Of a DNA stretch of 64,000 nucleotides, positions 44,257 to 53,911 are shown one piece after another. This DNA is from Alloalcanivorax balearicus MACL04. Lineage in GTDB: Bacteria; Pseudomonadota; Gammaproteobacteria; Pseudomonadales; Alcanivoracaceae. Location of the stretch: positions 62,001 to 126,000 of the forward strand of contig NZ_ARXS01000009.1 in assembly GCF_025532145.1 (NCBI RefSeq), in the 5' to 3' direction. The translations under genes were made by a program, and so were the position numbers. Numbering within the stretch: position 1 is the first letter of the stretch; each line of letters starts with the position of its first letter. The notes below the pieces were generated by a model. The model was not told where the DNA came from. It did no database searches and saw only the letters and a program-made list of their open reading frames with translations.

Positions 44257-44362
44257 GAATCATCGCTTCGGTGATCGGAATCTCGCGTCCCTGTTCGTCC
44301 ACCAGGGCGGCGTCGTTGAAATCTCCGGATCCCGGCGAGCGGGAGAGGGAAGTGCGGCTCAT
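44189..44362 (-). CDS. small conserved protein, possible PA1571 family
   Basis: This 57-aa protein starts MSRTSLSRSPGSGDFNDAAL, then DEQGREIPITEAMILKACRE and a short basic tail. GGAGAG lies six bases before the ATG at 44362, and ten further residues are possible from 44392. It reminds me of a small family annotated in Pseudomonas as PA1571, whose neighbour is an ATP-NAD kinase-like gene. That matches the divergent gene here, but I rely on memory. Its last 68 bases overlap the 3' end of pdxB on the opposite strand. No function is known to me. Confidence 0.65.
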   Translation of the reverse strand: MSRTSLSRSPGSGDFNDAALVDEQGREIPITEAMILKACRELEQAWRYPRQADRKAG

Positions 44363-44464
44363 GGTAGTCTCTCCGTTAATCCGACCCTCCATGGAGGGCT
44401 GACCTTTGGGTTCGGGGTGATCTCCCCCGGCACGGCCATTCTTGTTGTTGGATATGATGATTTT

Positions 44465-45613
44465 ATGACGATGGACGAAAAATCCCCGCTAACCGTGGGG
44501 GTACTGGTCAATCCGTTCGCCGGCATCGGCGGTGCCGTCGGCCTGAAAGGCAGTGACGGTGCCGAAACCCGTGCCGAGGCGCTGCGCCGGGGCGCGCGGC
44601 CGATGGCGGTGGAGCGCATGACTCGGGCCCTGCAAGCGCTGGGACCGGCGGCGCGGCCGCTGCGCTGGTTGACCTGGGGCGGCGACATGGGCGAACACAG
44701 CTGTCGGGACGCCGGTCTCCAGGCGGAGATCGTGGGGCAATCGCCGCCGGCCAGCGAAGCCGAGCATAGCCGTGAGGCGGCGGCGGCTCTGGTGACGGCG
44801 GGTGTCGACCTGCTGCTGTTCGCCGGTGGTGATGGCACCGCCCGGGATCTGGTGGACGCGGTGGGGCAGCGCATCCCGGTGTTGGGCGTGCCGGCCGGCT
44901 GCAAAATGCATTCGGCGGTGTATGCGGTGAACCCGGAAGCCGCCGGCCATTTGCTGGCGGATATGCGCGACGGTGGGCTGGTGGCGCTGCGGGAAGCGGA
45001 GGTCCGTGACATCGACGAAGAGGCGTTCCGCCACGGCGAGGTCCGTGCCCGTTACTATGGCAGCTTGATGGTGCCGGAAGAGGGGCGTTACCTGCAGCAG
45101 GTGAAATGCGGCGGCCGCGAAGTGGAGGACCTGGTGGTCACCGAAATCGCCGCCTGGATCATCGACACTCTGGAGGATGACGTCTATTACCTGGTCGGTT
45201 CCGGTTCCACCTTGGCGGTGGTGATGGAACAACTGGGGCTGCCGAACACGCTGCTCGGGGTGGATATCATCCGCAATGGCGAGATAGTGGCGGCGGATGT
45301 GGGCGCCGAAGCGATTCTGGAGTGTATCGGCGAAGCGCCGGCGCGAGCGCTGCTGACCGTGATCGGTGGTCAGGGACACTTGTTTGGCCGTGGCAATCAG
45401 CAGTTCAGCCCGGCGGTGATCCGCCGTCTCGGTAAGGACCGCGTCCAGATCCTCGCCAGCCGGGGTAAGCTGGCCACTCTGGAAGGGCGTCCATTGCTGG
45501 TGGACACCGGTGACGCCGAGCTGGATCAGGAACTGTGCGGACTGTGGCCGGTGACCAGCGGCTATGAGGATACGTTACTATATCGGGTGGCGCTGGACGC
45601 CGGTGAGAAATAG
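44465..45613 (+). CDS. ATP-NAD kinase-like protein (AcoX/NadK family)
   Basis: The 382-aa protein has the NAD kinase fold: LTVGVLVNPFAGIGGAVGLK at the start, the diagnostic GGDGT in LLLFAGGDGTARDLVDAV near residue 120, and GVPAGCKMHSAVYAVNPEAA. A C-terminal part (VIGGQGHLFGRGNQQFSPAV) is typical of the AcoX-like group rather than housekeeping NadK. NADP synthesis is only inferred. The start at 44465 was chosen at MTMDEKSPL; a weak ribosome site leaves 44471 possible. It diverges from the small gene upstream; about 100 bases lie between. Confidence 0.8.
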   Translation: MTMDEKSPLTVGVLVNPFAGIGGAVGLKGSDGAETRAEALRRGARPMAVERMTRALQALGPAARPLRWLTWGGDMGEHSCRDAGLQAEIVGQSPPASEAEHSREAAAALVTAGVDLLLFAGGDGTARDLVDAVGQRIPVLGVPAGCKMHSAVYAVNPEAAGHLLADMRDGGLVALREAEVRDIDEEAFRHGEVRARYYGSLMVPEEGRYLQQVKCGGREVEDLVVTEIAAWIIDTLEDDVYYLVGSGSTLAVVMEQLGLPNTLLGVDIIRNGEIVAADVGAEAILECIGEAPARALLTVIGGQGHLFGRGNQQFSPAVIRRLGKDRVQILASRGKLATLEGRPLLVDTGDAELDQELCGLWPVTSGYEDTLLYRVALDAGEK

Positions 45614-45659
45614 CGGCCCGCGTGTACGCAACATCGGAACGTTATTCGCGAGCAAGCGG

Positions 45660-45754
45660 AGCGCCGACCGGCTCGCTTCCCACGGCGGCTTCGAAGTCCC
45701 TCTGTGGGAAGCTGCTTTAGCAGCGATGGCGTGCCAGCGTGTTGCGTGTAAGCG
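45660..45754. repeat. composite dispersed repeat before the SDR gene
   Basis: Two REP-like segments meet head to head at CTTCGAAG: GCTTCCCAC on the left and CTGTGGGAAGC on the right. Then GCTGCTTTAGCAGC forms a hairpin. The final 26 bases (45729-45754) match 24805-24830 in inverted orientation with one mismatch. It fills the 165-base gap between two plus-strand genes. Confidence 0.75.
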
Positions 45755-45778
45755 CTTTTCAAAACAAAGAGGATTTAG

Positions 45779-46576
45779 ATGATGGCTTCCCTGGCGGATC
45801 AGGTGATCTGGATTACCGGCGCCTCTTCCGGTATCGGTGAGGCGCTGGCAGCGGAATACGCCCGCTACGGCGCCCGGCTGGTGTTGTCCGCCCGGCGACG
45901 GGAGGAATTGGAGCGGGTGCGCGACGCCTTGGTGAACGCCGACCAGCATCTGGTGTTGCCGCTGGATCTGACCGACATTGATGCCATGCCGGCGGCGGTG
46001 GAGCAGGTCATGGCCCGCTTCGGGCGGCTGGATCAGGTGGTGCACAACGGCGGCATCTCCCAGCGTTCGCTGGTGCGTGACACCGGCGTGGCGGTGGATC
46101 AGCGCATCATGGCGGTGAATTACTTCGGCGCGGTGGCGCTGACCAAGGCGGTGTTGCCGGTGTTCCGGGCGGCCAAAGCCGGCCGTTTCGTGGTGGTGAC
46201 CTCGCTGGTGGGGGAGCTGCCGACCCCGCTGCGTTCCGCCTACAGCGCCAGCAAACACGCCCTGCACGGTTTCTTCGAGGCGCTGCGGGCGGAAGAGTAC
46301 GATGAAGGTATCCGGGTCACCCTGGTCATGCCCGGTTTCATCCGTACCCAGGTGTCGGTTAACGCGCTGGTGGGTGACGGCTCCGCCCAGGGCACCATGG
46401 ACGCGGCCCAGGAGCAGGGCCTGGCCGCCGAGGAGTGCGCCCGGCGGGTGGTGGAGGCCGTGCAGCGTGGCCGCGATCAGGTTATCATCGCCGGCCGCGA
46501 GCGCATGGGCGTGTATCTGAAACGATGGTGCCCACCGTTGTACCGCCGCCTGATCCGCAAGATCAAAGTCACCTGA
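45779..46576 (+). CDS. short-chain dehydrogenase/reductase (SDR)
   Basis: The 265-aa Rossmann-fold oxidoreductase has the NAD(P) motif [20 protein letters not shown], the NNAG-like HNGGIS, catalytic Ser in [20 protein letters not shown] with Tyr and Lys in [10 protein letters not shown] (YxxxK), and the PG motif [19 protein letters not shown] after strand 2 suggests NADPH preference. The C-terminal basic helix ([17 protein letters not shown]) is like DHRS7-type membrane-associated SDRs. AAGAGG lies seven bases before ATG 45779. Substrate unknown. Confidence 0.88.
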   Translation: MMASLADQVIWITGASSGIGEALAAEYARYGARLVLSARRREELERVRDALVNADQHLVLPLDLTDIDAMPAAVEQVMARFGRLDQVVHNGGISQRSLVRDTGVAVDQRIMAVNYFGAVALTKAVLPVFRAAKAGRFVVVTSLVGELPTPLRSAYSASKHALHGFFEALRAEEYDEGIRVTLVMPGFIRTQVSVNALVGDGSAQGTMDAAQEQGLAAEECARRVVEAVQRGRDQVIIAGRERMGVYLKRWCPPLYRRLIRKIKVT

Positions 46577-46617
46577 CCCCTTACTCACCAACCCGCAGAG
46601 CCCGTTCAGAGGTTGCC

Positions 46618-47487
46618 ATGGCAAGCGTCACCGACAGTCTCGATGCCAAGCATCGCACTCACTTCAACAAGCTGCATAAGAAGTTGCGGCGGGAAGTGGG
46701 CAAGGCCATCGCTGATTACAATATGATCGCTGACGGCGACAAGGTGATGGTGTGTCTGTCCGGCGGCAAGGATTCCTACACCATGCTGGAGATTCTGCGC
46801 AATCTGCAGCTTTCCGCACCGGTCAACTTCGAGCTGGTGGCGGTGAATCTGGATCAGAAACAACCGGGTTTCCCGGAGCACGTACTGCCGGACTACCTGG
46901 AGAAGGAAGGGGTGTCTTATCACATCCTGGAGAAGGACACTTATTCCATCGTCAAGGAGAAGGTGCCGGAAGGAAAAACCACCTGTGGGCTCTGTTCACG
47001 GCTGCGACGGGGCAGTCTGTATGGGTTTGCGGAGGAGATCGGCGCCAACAAGATCGCCCTGGGCCACCACCGTGACGACATCGTCGAGACCCTGTTCCTG
47101 AACATGTTCTTCGGCGGCAAGATGAAAGCCATGCCGCCGAAGTTGCGCAGCGACGACAACAAGAACGTGGTGATCCGCCCGCTGGCCTACTGCCGGGAAA
47201 AGGACATCGTGCGCTTCGCCCGCTACAGGGATTTTCCGATCATCCCCTGTAACCTGTGCGGTTCCCAGGAGAATCTGCAGCGCCAGACCATCAAGGAAAT
47301 GCTCAACAACTGGGATCGTGAGCATCCCGGCCGTATCGAGAGCATCTTTTCCGCGATTCAGAATATTGCCCCCTCCCAACTGGCGGACACCCGCCTGTTT
47401 GACTTCGAACACCTGGAAGACGGCGTGCAGCGCGCAGGGCAGCAGGCCCATCGTCTGGATGTGGTCAATTTGTTCGGCGGCCATTGA
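46618..47487 (+). CDS. ttcA: tRNA 2-thiocytidine(32) synthetase TtcA
   Basis: TtcA thiolates cytidine 32 of certain tRNAs using an iron-sulfur cluster. The 289-aa protein has the PP-loop [18 protein letters not shown] and the two cluster CxxC pairs in [19 protein letters not shown] and [39 protein letters not shown] and [15 protein letters not shown] are also typical. From ATG 46618 an AGAGG ribosome site is present. The frame is open back into the SDR gene but without TtcA similarity. Confidence 0.96.
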   Translation: MASVTDSLDAKHRTHFNKLHKKLRREVGKAIADYNMIADGDKVMVCLSGGKDSYTMLEILRNLQLSAPVNFELVAVNLDQKQPGFPEHVLPDYLEKEGVSYHILEKDTYSIVKEKVPEGKTTCGLCSRLRRGSLYGFAEEIGANKIALGHHRDDIVETLFLNMFFGGKMKAMPPKLRSDDNKNVVIRPLAYCREKDIVRFARYRDFPIIPCNLCGSQENLQRQTIKEMLNNWDREHPGRIESIFSAIQNIAPSQLADTRLFDFEHLEDGVQRAGQQAHRLDVVNLFGGH

Positions 47488-47636
47488 ACGGGCTGACCGG
47501 TGCGTCACGCCGGAAACGGTTGATGGCATGAATCATGGCGGTGTTTCGGGTAAAATGCCGCCGCTTTCCGGCCTCTGGGCCTCGCGCACCGCGCCGCCCG
47601 GGCCTTGTTTTCGACTCGACCAGAAGGTAGGAGCAC

Positions 47637-49811
47637 ATGACCGATCGCATTAAAAAGGGCGGACTGGAAATCGCCGCTGAACTTCATGATCTGGTAGTCA
47701 ACGAAGTGGCGCCGGGTACCGGTGTGGATGTGGAACACTTCTGGGCGCAGCTGGAACAGATCGTGGCCGACCTGGCGCCGCGCAACAAGGCTCTGCTGGC
47801 CAAGCGTGACGAGATCCAGCAGAAGATCGACGGCTGGCACCTGGAGCGCAAGGGCAAGCAGATCGACCTGCCGGAATACAAGCGCTTCCTCACCGAGCTG
47901 GGCTACTTGCTGCCGGAAGGCGATGATTTCAAAGTGGCCACCCGGAACGTGGACAACGAGATCGCCCACATCGCCGGTCCGCAGTTGGTGGTGCCGGTGA
48001 AGAACGCCCGTTTCGCCCTGAACGCCGCCAACGCCCGCTGGGGCAGCCTGTATGACGCGCTCTACGGTACCGATGCCATCTCCGAGGAAGACGGCGCCGT
48101 GCGCGGCGGCGGCTACAACCCGAAACGCGGCGACAAGGTGATTGCCTTTGCCCGTGATTTCCTCGACACCTATTTCCCGCTGGCCAGCGGCTCCCACAAG
48201 GACAGCACCGGCTACGCGATCCGCGACGGCAAGCTGGTGGTGAGCCTGAAAGAGGGCGAATCCGGACTGGCCGACGAAGGCCAGCTGCGCGGCTTCCTGG
48301 GCGACGCCGAGCGGCCCAGCGGCGTGCTGCTCAAGCACAACAACCTGCACGCGGAAATCCAGATCGACGATCAGCATCCGATCGGCGCCGAGGACCCGGC
48401 CAACGTCAAGGACGTGCTGCTGGAATCCGCCATCACCACCATCCAGGACTGCGAAGACTCCGTCGCCGCGGTGGACGCCGAGGACAAAGTCGAGGTGTAC
48501 CGCAACTGGGCGGGCCTGATGAAAGGCGACCTGAAGGAAAGCTTCGACAAGGGCGGCCGCACCCTGACCCGCGCCCTCAACCCGGACCGTGAATACACCG
48601 CGCTGGACGGCGGCAAGCTGGTGCTGCCGGGCCGTTCCCTGCTGCTGGTGCGCAACGTCGGTCACCTGATGACCAACCCGGCGATCCTGCACAACGGTGA
48701 GGAAATCCCGGAAGGCATCATGGACGCCATGGTCACCGTGCTGGCCGCCATCCACGACCTGAAGAAGCAGGACGGCGCCGATTTCCGCAACAGCCGCACC
48801 GGCTCCGTGTACATCGTGAAGCCGAAAATGCACGGTCCGGAAGAAGTGGCGTTCGCGGTGGAACTGTTCGAGCGCGTGGAAAAAGCGCTGGGCCTGCCGG
48901 CCAACACCCTGAAAATCGGCATCATGGACGAAGAGCGCCGCACCACCGTGAACCTGAAGGAATGTATCCGCCAGGCCAAGGACCGGGTGATCTTCATCAA
49001 CACCGGTTTCCTCGACCGTACCGGTGACGAGATGCACACCTCCATGGAAGCGGGCCCGATGGCGCGCAAAGGCGATATGAAAGGCATGCCCTGGATCAAC
49101 GCCTATGAAAACTGGAACGTGGATATCGGCCTGGAATGCGGCCTGCAAGGCGTGGCCCAGATCGGTAAAGGCATGTGGGCGAAGCCGGACGAAATGGCGG
49201 AAATGATGGCCACCAAGGCCGGTCATCCGAAAGCCGGCGCCAACTGCGCCTGGGTGCCGTCACCCACCGCCGCCACCCTGCACGTGATGCACTATCACGA
49301 AGTGAACGTGCAGCAGGTACAGGATCAACTGGCCAGCCGCGGTCGCGCCTCCCTGGACGACATCCTCACCATTCCGTTGCTGGAAGGCGAACTGACCGCC
49401 AATGAAATCCAGCAGGAACTGGACAACAACGCCCAGGGTATCCTCGGCTACGTGGTGCGCTGGATCGACCAGGGCGTGGGCTGTTCCAAGGTGCCGGACA
49501 TCAACAACGTGGGCCTGATGGAAGACCGCGCCACCTGCCGTATCTCCAGCCAGCACATCGCCAACTGGCTGCACCATGGCATTGTCACCGAGGAACAGGT
49601 GATGGAGTCCATGAAGCGCATGGCGCAGGTGGTGGACAAGCAGAACGCCGGTGACCCGACCTACATGGACATGGCGCCGAACTTCGATGACAGCATCGCC
49701 TTCCAGGCGTCCTGTGATCTGGTGTTCAAGGGCTGCGAGCAGCCCAGCGGCTACACCGAGCCGGTCCTGCACCGCCGTCGCCGTGAACTGAAAGCCAAAC
49801 TGGCCGGTTAA
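47637..49811 (+). CDS. glcB: malate synthase G
   Basis: GlcB condenses glyoxylate and acetyl-CoA to malate in the glyoxylate route, needed for growth on acetate, fatty acids or alkanes. The 724-aa protein has the isoform G length and signatures [98 protein letters not shown] and [26 protein letters not shown] lies before ATG 47637. A 149-base leader contains a TAAAAT that may be a -10 box. A REP element follows the stop. Confidence 0.97.
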   Translation: MTDRIKKGGLEIAAELHDLVVNEVAPGTGVDVEHFWAQLEQIVADLAPRNKALLAKRDEIQQKIDGWHLERKGKQIDLPEYKRFLTELGYLLPEGDDFKVATRNVDNEIAHIAGPQLVVPVKNARFALNAANARWGSLYDALYGTDAISEEDGAVRGGGYNPKRGDKVIAFARDFLDTYFPLASGSHKDSTGYAIRDGKLVVSLKEGESGLADEGQLRGFLGDAERPSGVLLKHNNLHAEIQIDDQHPIGAEDPANVKDVLLESAITTIQDCEDSVAAVDAEDKVEVYRNWAGLMKGDLKESFDKGGRTLTRALNPDREYTALDGGKLVLPGRSLLLVRNVGHLMTNPAILHNGEEIPEGIMDAMVTVLAAIHDLKKQDGADFRNSRTGSVYIVKPKMHGPEEVAFAVELFERVEKALGLPANTLKIGIMDEERRTTVNLKECIRQAKDRVIFINTGFLDRTGDEMHTSMEAGPMARKGDMKGMPWINAYENWNVDIGLECGLQGVAQIGKGMWAKPDEMAEMMATKAGHPKAGANCAWVPSPTAATLHVMHYHEVNVQQVQDQLASRGRASLDDILTIPLLEGELTANEIQQELDNNAQGILGYVVRWIDQGVGCSKVPDINNVGLMEDRATCRISSQHIANWLHHGIVTEEQVMESMKRMAQVVDKQNAGDPTYMDMAPNFDDSIAFQASCDLVFKGCEQPSGYTEPVLHRRRRELKAKLAG

Positions 49812-49840
49812 TCCGGGCCCGCTTCTTCCCACGAAGGGGA

Positions 49841-49922
49841 CTACGAAGCCGCTGTAGGAGCTTGCCTTGCAGGCGAATGGGCTCTTGAACGAAAGATTCG
49901 CCTGCAGGCAGTCTCCTACAGC
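49841..49922. repeat. REP-like palindromic pair after glcB
   Basis: A unit at 49841-49878 (with GCTGTAGGAGCTTGCCTTGC) faces an inverted, slightly diverged copy at 49896-49922. It belongs to the same family as 42071-42155 but differs by small indels. It lies between the convergent glcB and lysR genes and could protect both mRNA ends. Confidence 0.85.
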
Positions 49923-49962
49923 AACTCGTCCCACAGAGACGGATTCGAGCCGGGGTGCCCGT

Positions 49963-50892
49963 TCACGCCCGGCTTCCCTCCGGCAGCCGTTCCCACAACG
50001 GCGCTTCTCCCAGACTTTCCGATACGAACTCCACGAAGGCCCGCACCCTTGGCGGCACTTGCTTGCGTTGCGGCATCACCGCGTGGATGGCGGTGTCGGC
50101 CAATTGATAATCCGCCAACACCACCTTGAGACGGCCCTGGCACAGGTGTTCGTGGATGTGCCAGAGCGAATGCTGGGCAATGCCCAGGCCGGCGAGCACG
50201 GCTTCGGTCAGTAACTCCCCCTGATTGGCGCGGACCGGGCCGCTGACTTTGACCGGGAATGGCCGCCCGTCCGAGGCGCGCAGATCCCAGACGTCCTGCC
50301 GGTCCGGATGGCTGGTCAGCAGCAGACAAGGGTGGTCGACCAGTTCCCGGGGATGAGCAGGCACGCCGTGGCGGGCCAGGTAATCCGGGGAGGCGCACAG
50401 CACCCGCTTGTCGTCGGCCAGCCGCCGCGCCACCAGGGAGGAGTCCTTGAGCACACCGATACGGATGGCGAGATCAAACCCTTCCCCCACCAGGTCCACC
50501 TGGTCATCGCTCAGATGCACGTCCAGACGCACTTGCGGGTAGCGTTGCAAAAAACCGGGCAGCAGCCGCGAAATATACTGACGCCCGAATGCCGGCGGCA
50601 GCGCCAGACGCAGGGTGCCGCTGATCTCGTTGGCGCTTTGCCTGAGCCCGTTGGCCAGGGCTTCCAGGTCTTCCACCAGCAACCGCCCCCGCTCCGCCAG
50701 AAGCCGGCCCTCGGGGGTAGGGTGGAGACGGCGGGTGGTGCGGTGCAGCAGACGTACCTGCAGATCCCGTTCCAACCGCTTCAGACGCTGGCTGGCCACC
50801 GCCACGGAAAGGTCGAGGGTACGTGCCGCGGCGCTGATCGAGCCCTGATCCAGCACGCGTAGGAACAGCGCGATGTCACTGAGTCTTTCCAT
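49963..50892 (-). CDS. LysR-family transcriptional regulator
   Basis: The 309-aa protein starts MERLSDIALFLRVLDQGSIS with the LysR winged helix-turn-helix (AARTLDLSVAVASQRLKRLE, then RDLQVRLLHRTTRRLHPTPE). A periplasmic-binding-like effector domain follows (LRLALPPAFGRQYISRLLPG, VRLDVHLSDDQVDLVGEGFD). The frame continues to 51159 but the family start is the ATG at 50892. It is divergent from an MFS exporter, whose expression it probably controls through the palindrome between them. Confidence 0.93.
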   Translation of the reverse strand: MERLSDIALFLRVLDQGSISAAARTLDLSVAVASQRLKRLERDLQVRLLHRTTRRLHPTPEGRLLAERGRLLVEDLEALANGLRQSANEISGTLRLALPPAFGRQYISRLLPGFLQRYPQVRLDVHLSDDQVDLVGEGFDLAIRIGVLKDSSLVARRLADDKRVLCASPDYLARHGVPAHPRELVDHPCLLLTSHPDRQDVWDLRASDGRPFPVKVSGPVRANQGELLTEAVLAGLGIAQHSLWHIHEHLCQGRLKVVLADYQLADTAIHAVMPQRKQVPPRVRAFVEFVSESLGEAPLWERLPEGSRA

Positions 50893-50922
50893 GGTTCGTC
50901 CAAGGCAGGAATGGAGAGTTAT

Positions 50923-50960
50923 TTTCAATGAAATGTTGAAAGTGAATAAAAGGCTATATT
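50923..50960 (+). promoter_or_regulatory. LysR-type operator overlapping a possible MFS promoter
   Basis: TTTCAA (50923-50928) and TTGAAA (50936-50941) form a palindrome with a 7-base spacer, the size and T-to-A spacing of LysR boxes. A TATATT (50955-50960) follows as a likely -10 for the MFS gene. The region is AT-rich compared with its surroundings. Confidence 0.5.
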
Positions 50961-51025
50961 GTTTTTGTGAAAGAGGTAAAGCCCTAGCATGCCGTCTCTC
51001 TATCCCATTCCAACGGAGAACGGTC

Positions 51026-52228
51026 ATGAAAGACCCGCGACAGGGCGGTATACCCTGGGCGCTGTACGCGCTGACCATCGGTGCCTTTGGCATCGGCACC
51101 ACTGAATTCGTGATTATGGGCGTGCTGCAGCAGGTGGCGGACGATCTGGGCGTCAGCATCGTCGCCGCCGGCCTGCTGATTTCCGGCTACGCCCTGGGCG
51201 TGTTCGTCGGCGCGCCTTTGTTGACCGCCACCACCGGCGGCCTGTCCCGCAAGCGGGTACTGGTGGGGCTGATGCTGATCTTCACCGTCGGCAACCTGGC
51301 CTGTGCCCTGGCGCCGAACTACACCGTGCTGATGGTGGCGCGGGTGATGACCTCCCTGGCGCATGGCACTTTCTTTGGCGTCGGCTCGGTGGTGGCCACC
51401 TCCCTGGTGGCGCCGCACCGGCGTGCCAGCGCCATCGCCATCATGTTCACCGGCCTCACCGTGGCCACCCTGCTGGGGGTGCCGGCGGGCGCCTGGCTGG
51501 GCGTGGAGTACGGCTGGCGCACTTCGTTCTGGGCCATCACCGGTGTTGGTGTGCTGGCCACCTTGGTGATCCTGGCCCTGGTGCCCGCCGATCAGGGCGG
51601 GCAGGGCGGGGAATCATTCCGCGACGGATTCCGCGTGATCGGGCGCGCCAACGTATTGCTCGGGCTGCTCACCACCGTTCTGGGTTACGCCGGCGTGTTT
51701 ACCGTCTTTACCTACATCCAGCCCATGCTGGTCCGCCTGGCCGGCTTTTCCGAAGCGCAGGTGTCCTCGATTCTGCTGGTCTTCGGCGTGGGCATGATCG
51801 CCGGCAATCTGGCCGGTGGCCGGCTGGCCGACCGTAACCTGCCGCGCGCCATCGGCGTGACGTTGACGATCTTGGCGCTGGTGCTGGCGATGACCGGCCC
51901 GGCGCTGCGGCATCCAGTGACCGCGGTGGTGTTCGTCGGCCTGCTCGGCGCCGCCAGTTTCGCCACCGTGGCGCCGCTGCAACTGTGGGTGCTCAGCCGC
52001 GCCGAAGGCGCCGCCAGTCTGGCCTCCAGCTTCAATATCGGCGCCTTCAATCTGGGTAACGCCCTGGGCGCCTGGCTCGGCGGCGCGGTGATTCACTCCG
52101 GCACCGGTTTGACCGGCATCCCCTGGGTGGCCTCGGCGGTCACGCTGTCCGGCCTCGCCCTGGCGCTGTGGGCGCTGCGGCGGGAACGGCAGCGCGCGCC
52201 GCTGCTTGAAACCGGGGACTGTGTCTGA
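51026..52228 (+). CDS. MFS transporter, DHA1 drug/arabinose-efflux type (YdhP-like)
   Basis: The 400-aa protein has about 12 hydrophobic segments starting at residue 10 (WALYALTIGAFGIGTTEFVI, a signature of the AraJ/YdhP group). It carries the loop motif GGLSRKRVLVGLMLIF between helices 2 and 3, and motif C-like GTFFGVGSVVATSLVA. Export of small hydrophobic compounds or sugars is the family role; the substrate is unknown. It is transcribed divergently from the LysR gene. The start at 51026 has GGAGAACGGTC upstream. Confidence 0.88.
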   Translation: MKDPRQGGIPWALYALTIGAFGIGTTEFVIMGVLQQVADDLGVSIVAAGLLISGYALGVFVGAPLLTATTGGLSRKRVLVGLMLIFTVGNLACALAPNYTVLMVARVMTSLAHGTFFGVGSVVATSLVAPHRRASAIAIMFTGLTVATLLGVPAGAWLGVEYGWRTSFWAITGVGVLATLVILALVPADQGGQGGESFRDGFRVIGRANVLLGLLTTVLGYAGVFTVFTYIQPMLVRLAGFSEAQVSSILLVFGVGMIAGNLAGGRLADRNLPRAIGVTLTILALVLAMTGPALRHPVTAVVFVGLLGAASFATVAPLQLWVLSRAEGAASLASSFNIGAFNLGNALGAWLGGAVIHSGTGLTGIPWVASAVTLSGLALALWALRRERQRAPLLETGDCV

Positions 52229-52248
52229 GGCCGGTTCCCTTGAACGTC

Positions 52249-52286
52249 ACTACGAAGCCCCTGTGGGAGCCTGCCTGCAGGCGAAT
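52249..52286. repeat. single REP-like unit upstream of aldo/keto reductase
   Basis: ACTACGAAGCCCCTGTGGGA and the following bases to GCGAAT match the left arm of the repeats at 42071 and 49841, without an inverted partner. It ends 25 bases before the next start codon and so lies in its leader. Confidence 0.8.
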
Positions 52287-52311
52287 GACATCAGACCAAG
52301 GAGAAACGATC

Positions 52312-53343
52312 ATGGAACACCGTTATCTGGGACGCTCCGGCTTCAAAGTACCGGTACTGGGCTTCGGCGCCGGCACCTTTGGCGGCAAGGGGCCGCTATT
52401 CAGTGCCTGGGGAAACACCGGAGTGGAGCAGGCGCGGCGGCTGGTCGACCTGTGTCTGGAGGCCGGCGTGACCCTGTTCGACACCGCCGACGTGTACTCG
52501 GACGGCGCCTCCGAGGACGTGCTCGGGGCCGCCATCGCCGGTCGTCGCGACCAGGTGATTCTATCCACCAAAGTGAGCCTGCGAACCGGAGAGGGCGCCA
52601 ATGACGTCGGCGCCTCCCGTCATCATCTGGTGCGGGCGGTGGAACAGTCGCTGAAGCGGCTCGGCACCGATTACATCGACCTGCTGCAACTGCACCACTT
52701 CGACGCCATGACGCCGGTGGAGCAGGTGATGGCGACCCTGGACGATCTGGTGCGCTCCGGCAAGGTCCGTTACATCGGCGCCTCCAATTACTCCGGCTGG
52801 CAACTGATGAAGTCCCTGGCGGCGGCGGATCGCTACGGCTACAGCCGCTTCGTCGCCAACCAGACTTATTATTCGTTGATTGGACGCGACTACGAGTGGG
52901 AACTGATGCCGCTGGGCCAGGACCAGGGACTGGGTGCGCTGGTGTGGAGCCCGCTGGGATGGGGGCGCCTTACCGGCAAAATCCGCCGTGGGCAGCCCTT
53001 GCCCGACGGCAGCCGTCTGCATGAAACCGCCGGCTTTGCCCCGCCAGTGGAGGAAGAGCGGCTGTACAACGTGGTGGATGCGTTGCTGACGGTGGCGGAG
53101 GAAACCGGCAAAACCGTGCCGCAGGTGGCGATCAACTGGCTGCTGCGCCGGCCCACGGTGTCCTCGGTACTGATTGGCGCCCGCAACGAACAGCAATTGC
53201 GCGACAACCTGGGTGCGGTGGGCTGGTCCATGACGGAGGAACAGGCCGCCCGGCTCGACAAGGCCAGCGCCGTGACACCACCGTATCCCTACTATCCGTA
53301 TTGGAACGGCCAGTTCGCCGAGCGGACGTCGCCTTTGGTGTGA
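52312..53343 (+). CDS. aldo/keto reductase
   Basis: The 343-aa TIM-barrel NADPH oxidoreductase starts MEHRYLGRSGFKVPVLGFGA. The catalytic tetrad is intact: Asp and Tyr in LFDTADVYSDGASEDVLG, Lys in VILSTKVSL, and His in LLQLHHFD. The C-terminal cofactor motif (VSSVLIGARNEQQLRDNLG) is present. AAGGAG lies eight bases before the ATG. Substrate is not predictable; related enzymes reduce aldehydes or methylglyoxal. The MFS gene precedes it by 83 bases. Confidence 0.93.
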   Translation: MEHRYLGRSGFKVPVLGFGAGTFGGKGPLFSAWGNTGVEQARRLVDLCLEAGVTLFDTADVYSDGASEDVLGAAIAGRRDQVILSTKVSLRTGEGANDVGASRHHLVRAVEQSLKRLGTDYIDLLQLHHFDAMTPVEQVMATLDDLVRSGKVRYIGASNYSGWQLMKSLAAADRYGYSRFVANQTYYSLIGRDYEWELMPLGQDQGLGALVWSPLGWGRLTGKIRRGQPLPDGSRLHETAGFAPPVEEERLYNVVDALLTVAEETGKTVPQVAINWLLRRPTVSSVLIGARNEQQLRDNLGAVGWSMTEEQAARLDKASAVTPPYPYYPYWNGQFAERTSPLV

Positions 53344-53516
53344 GAGCTGTGGTTGGTCAATGGCTATGTTTTGAGGGTTGAGTAATATGGATAGCTGCAA
53401 TTGTTACGCCTGCATTGCGGCGCTTGTTATTAATCCGCAACAAGCCTTTCCTGTATTGTCCATGGAGAAAGGGGCCGCATAGTAAAGTAGACTCGAACTT
53501 GGGCGAAAGATTTGGC
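53344..53516. other. gap before the AT-rich gene pair
   Basis: 173 bases with no gene and no clear terminator. Base composition falls from here to the right, which marks the left edge of the AT-rich segment. Confidence 0.4.
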
Positions 53517-53834
53517 ATGTACCGCTGGTTTGGGCTGGCATTCGGGGGAAACGTGGAAACGGTAACCGCAATCTTTCTTGTTGTCGGAGTTTCGGTCTCT
53601 CTTGCGACAATATATTTGTATGCGTTAATAGAGCTGAGGAAGGCTAATAGTGATCTGTCTTTGAGAGATGTTAATAAGCATGTTTCTTGGCTTTCTATTG
53701 GGATGGGGAGGCTGGATCGATCAAATCTATCTGATAAGGATCGTGAGTTGATTGTTCAGGTTTTCAATTTGTTTAAAATTTCCATTGGCGGAGTGGTACT
53801 TGTTTTCTTTTTTATTTTTATGATTTTTGTTTGA
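53517..53834 (+). CDS. hypothetical small membrane protein (AT-rich)
   Basis: The 105-aa product starts MYRWFGLAFGGNVETVTAIF. One hydrophobic segment lies near residues 11-34 (VETVTAIFLVVGVSVSLATI) and a second at the C-terminus (ISIGGVVLVFFFIFMIFV). The charged stretch between them (ELRKANSDLSLRDVNKHVSW, then RLDRSNLSDKDRELIVQVF) would form one loop. I recognise no family. Codons are clearly richer in A/T than neighbouring genes, hinting at transfer or relaxed selection. The frame also runs back to 53415, but a Met here gives a cleaner membrane protein. The next gene follows after 77 bases on the same strand. Confidence 0.55.
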   Translation: MYRWFGLAFGGNVETVTAIFLVVGVSVSLATIYLYALIELRKANSDLSLRDVNKHVSWLSIGMGRLDRSNLSDKDRELIVQVFNLFKISIGGVVLVFFFIFMIFV

Positions 53835-53911
53835 TGTTTATTTTTTAGGGCTTGAGTTGGAAGTAATCGGATATGCCTTTCGTATTGGGGGAGGTAGAGG
53901 AAAATATATTC

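Noticed and set aside
42071-52286. CRISPR array
   Set aside because: The repeats are palindromic, kilobases apart and lack regular spacers; no cas genes are present.
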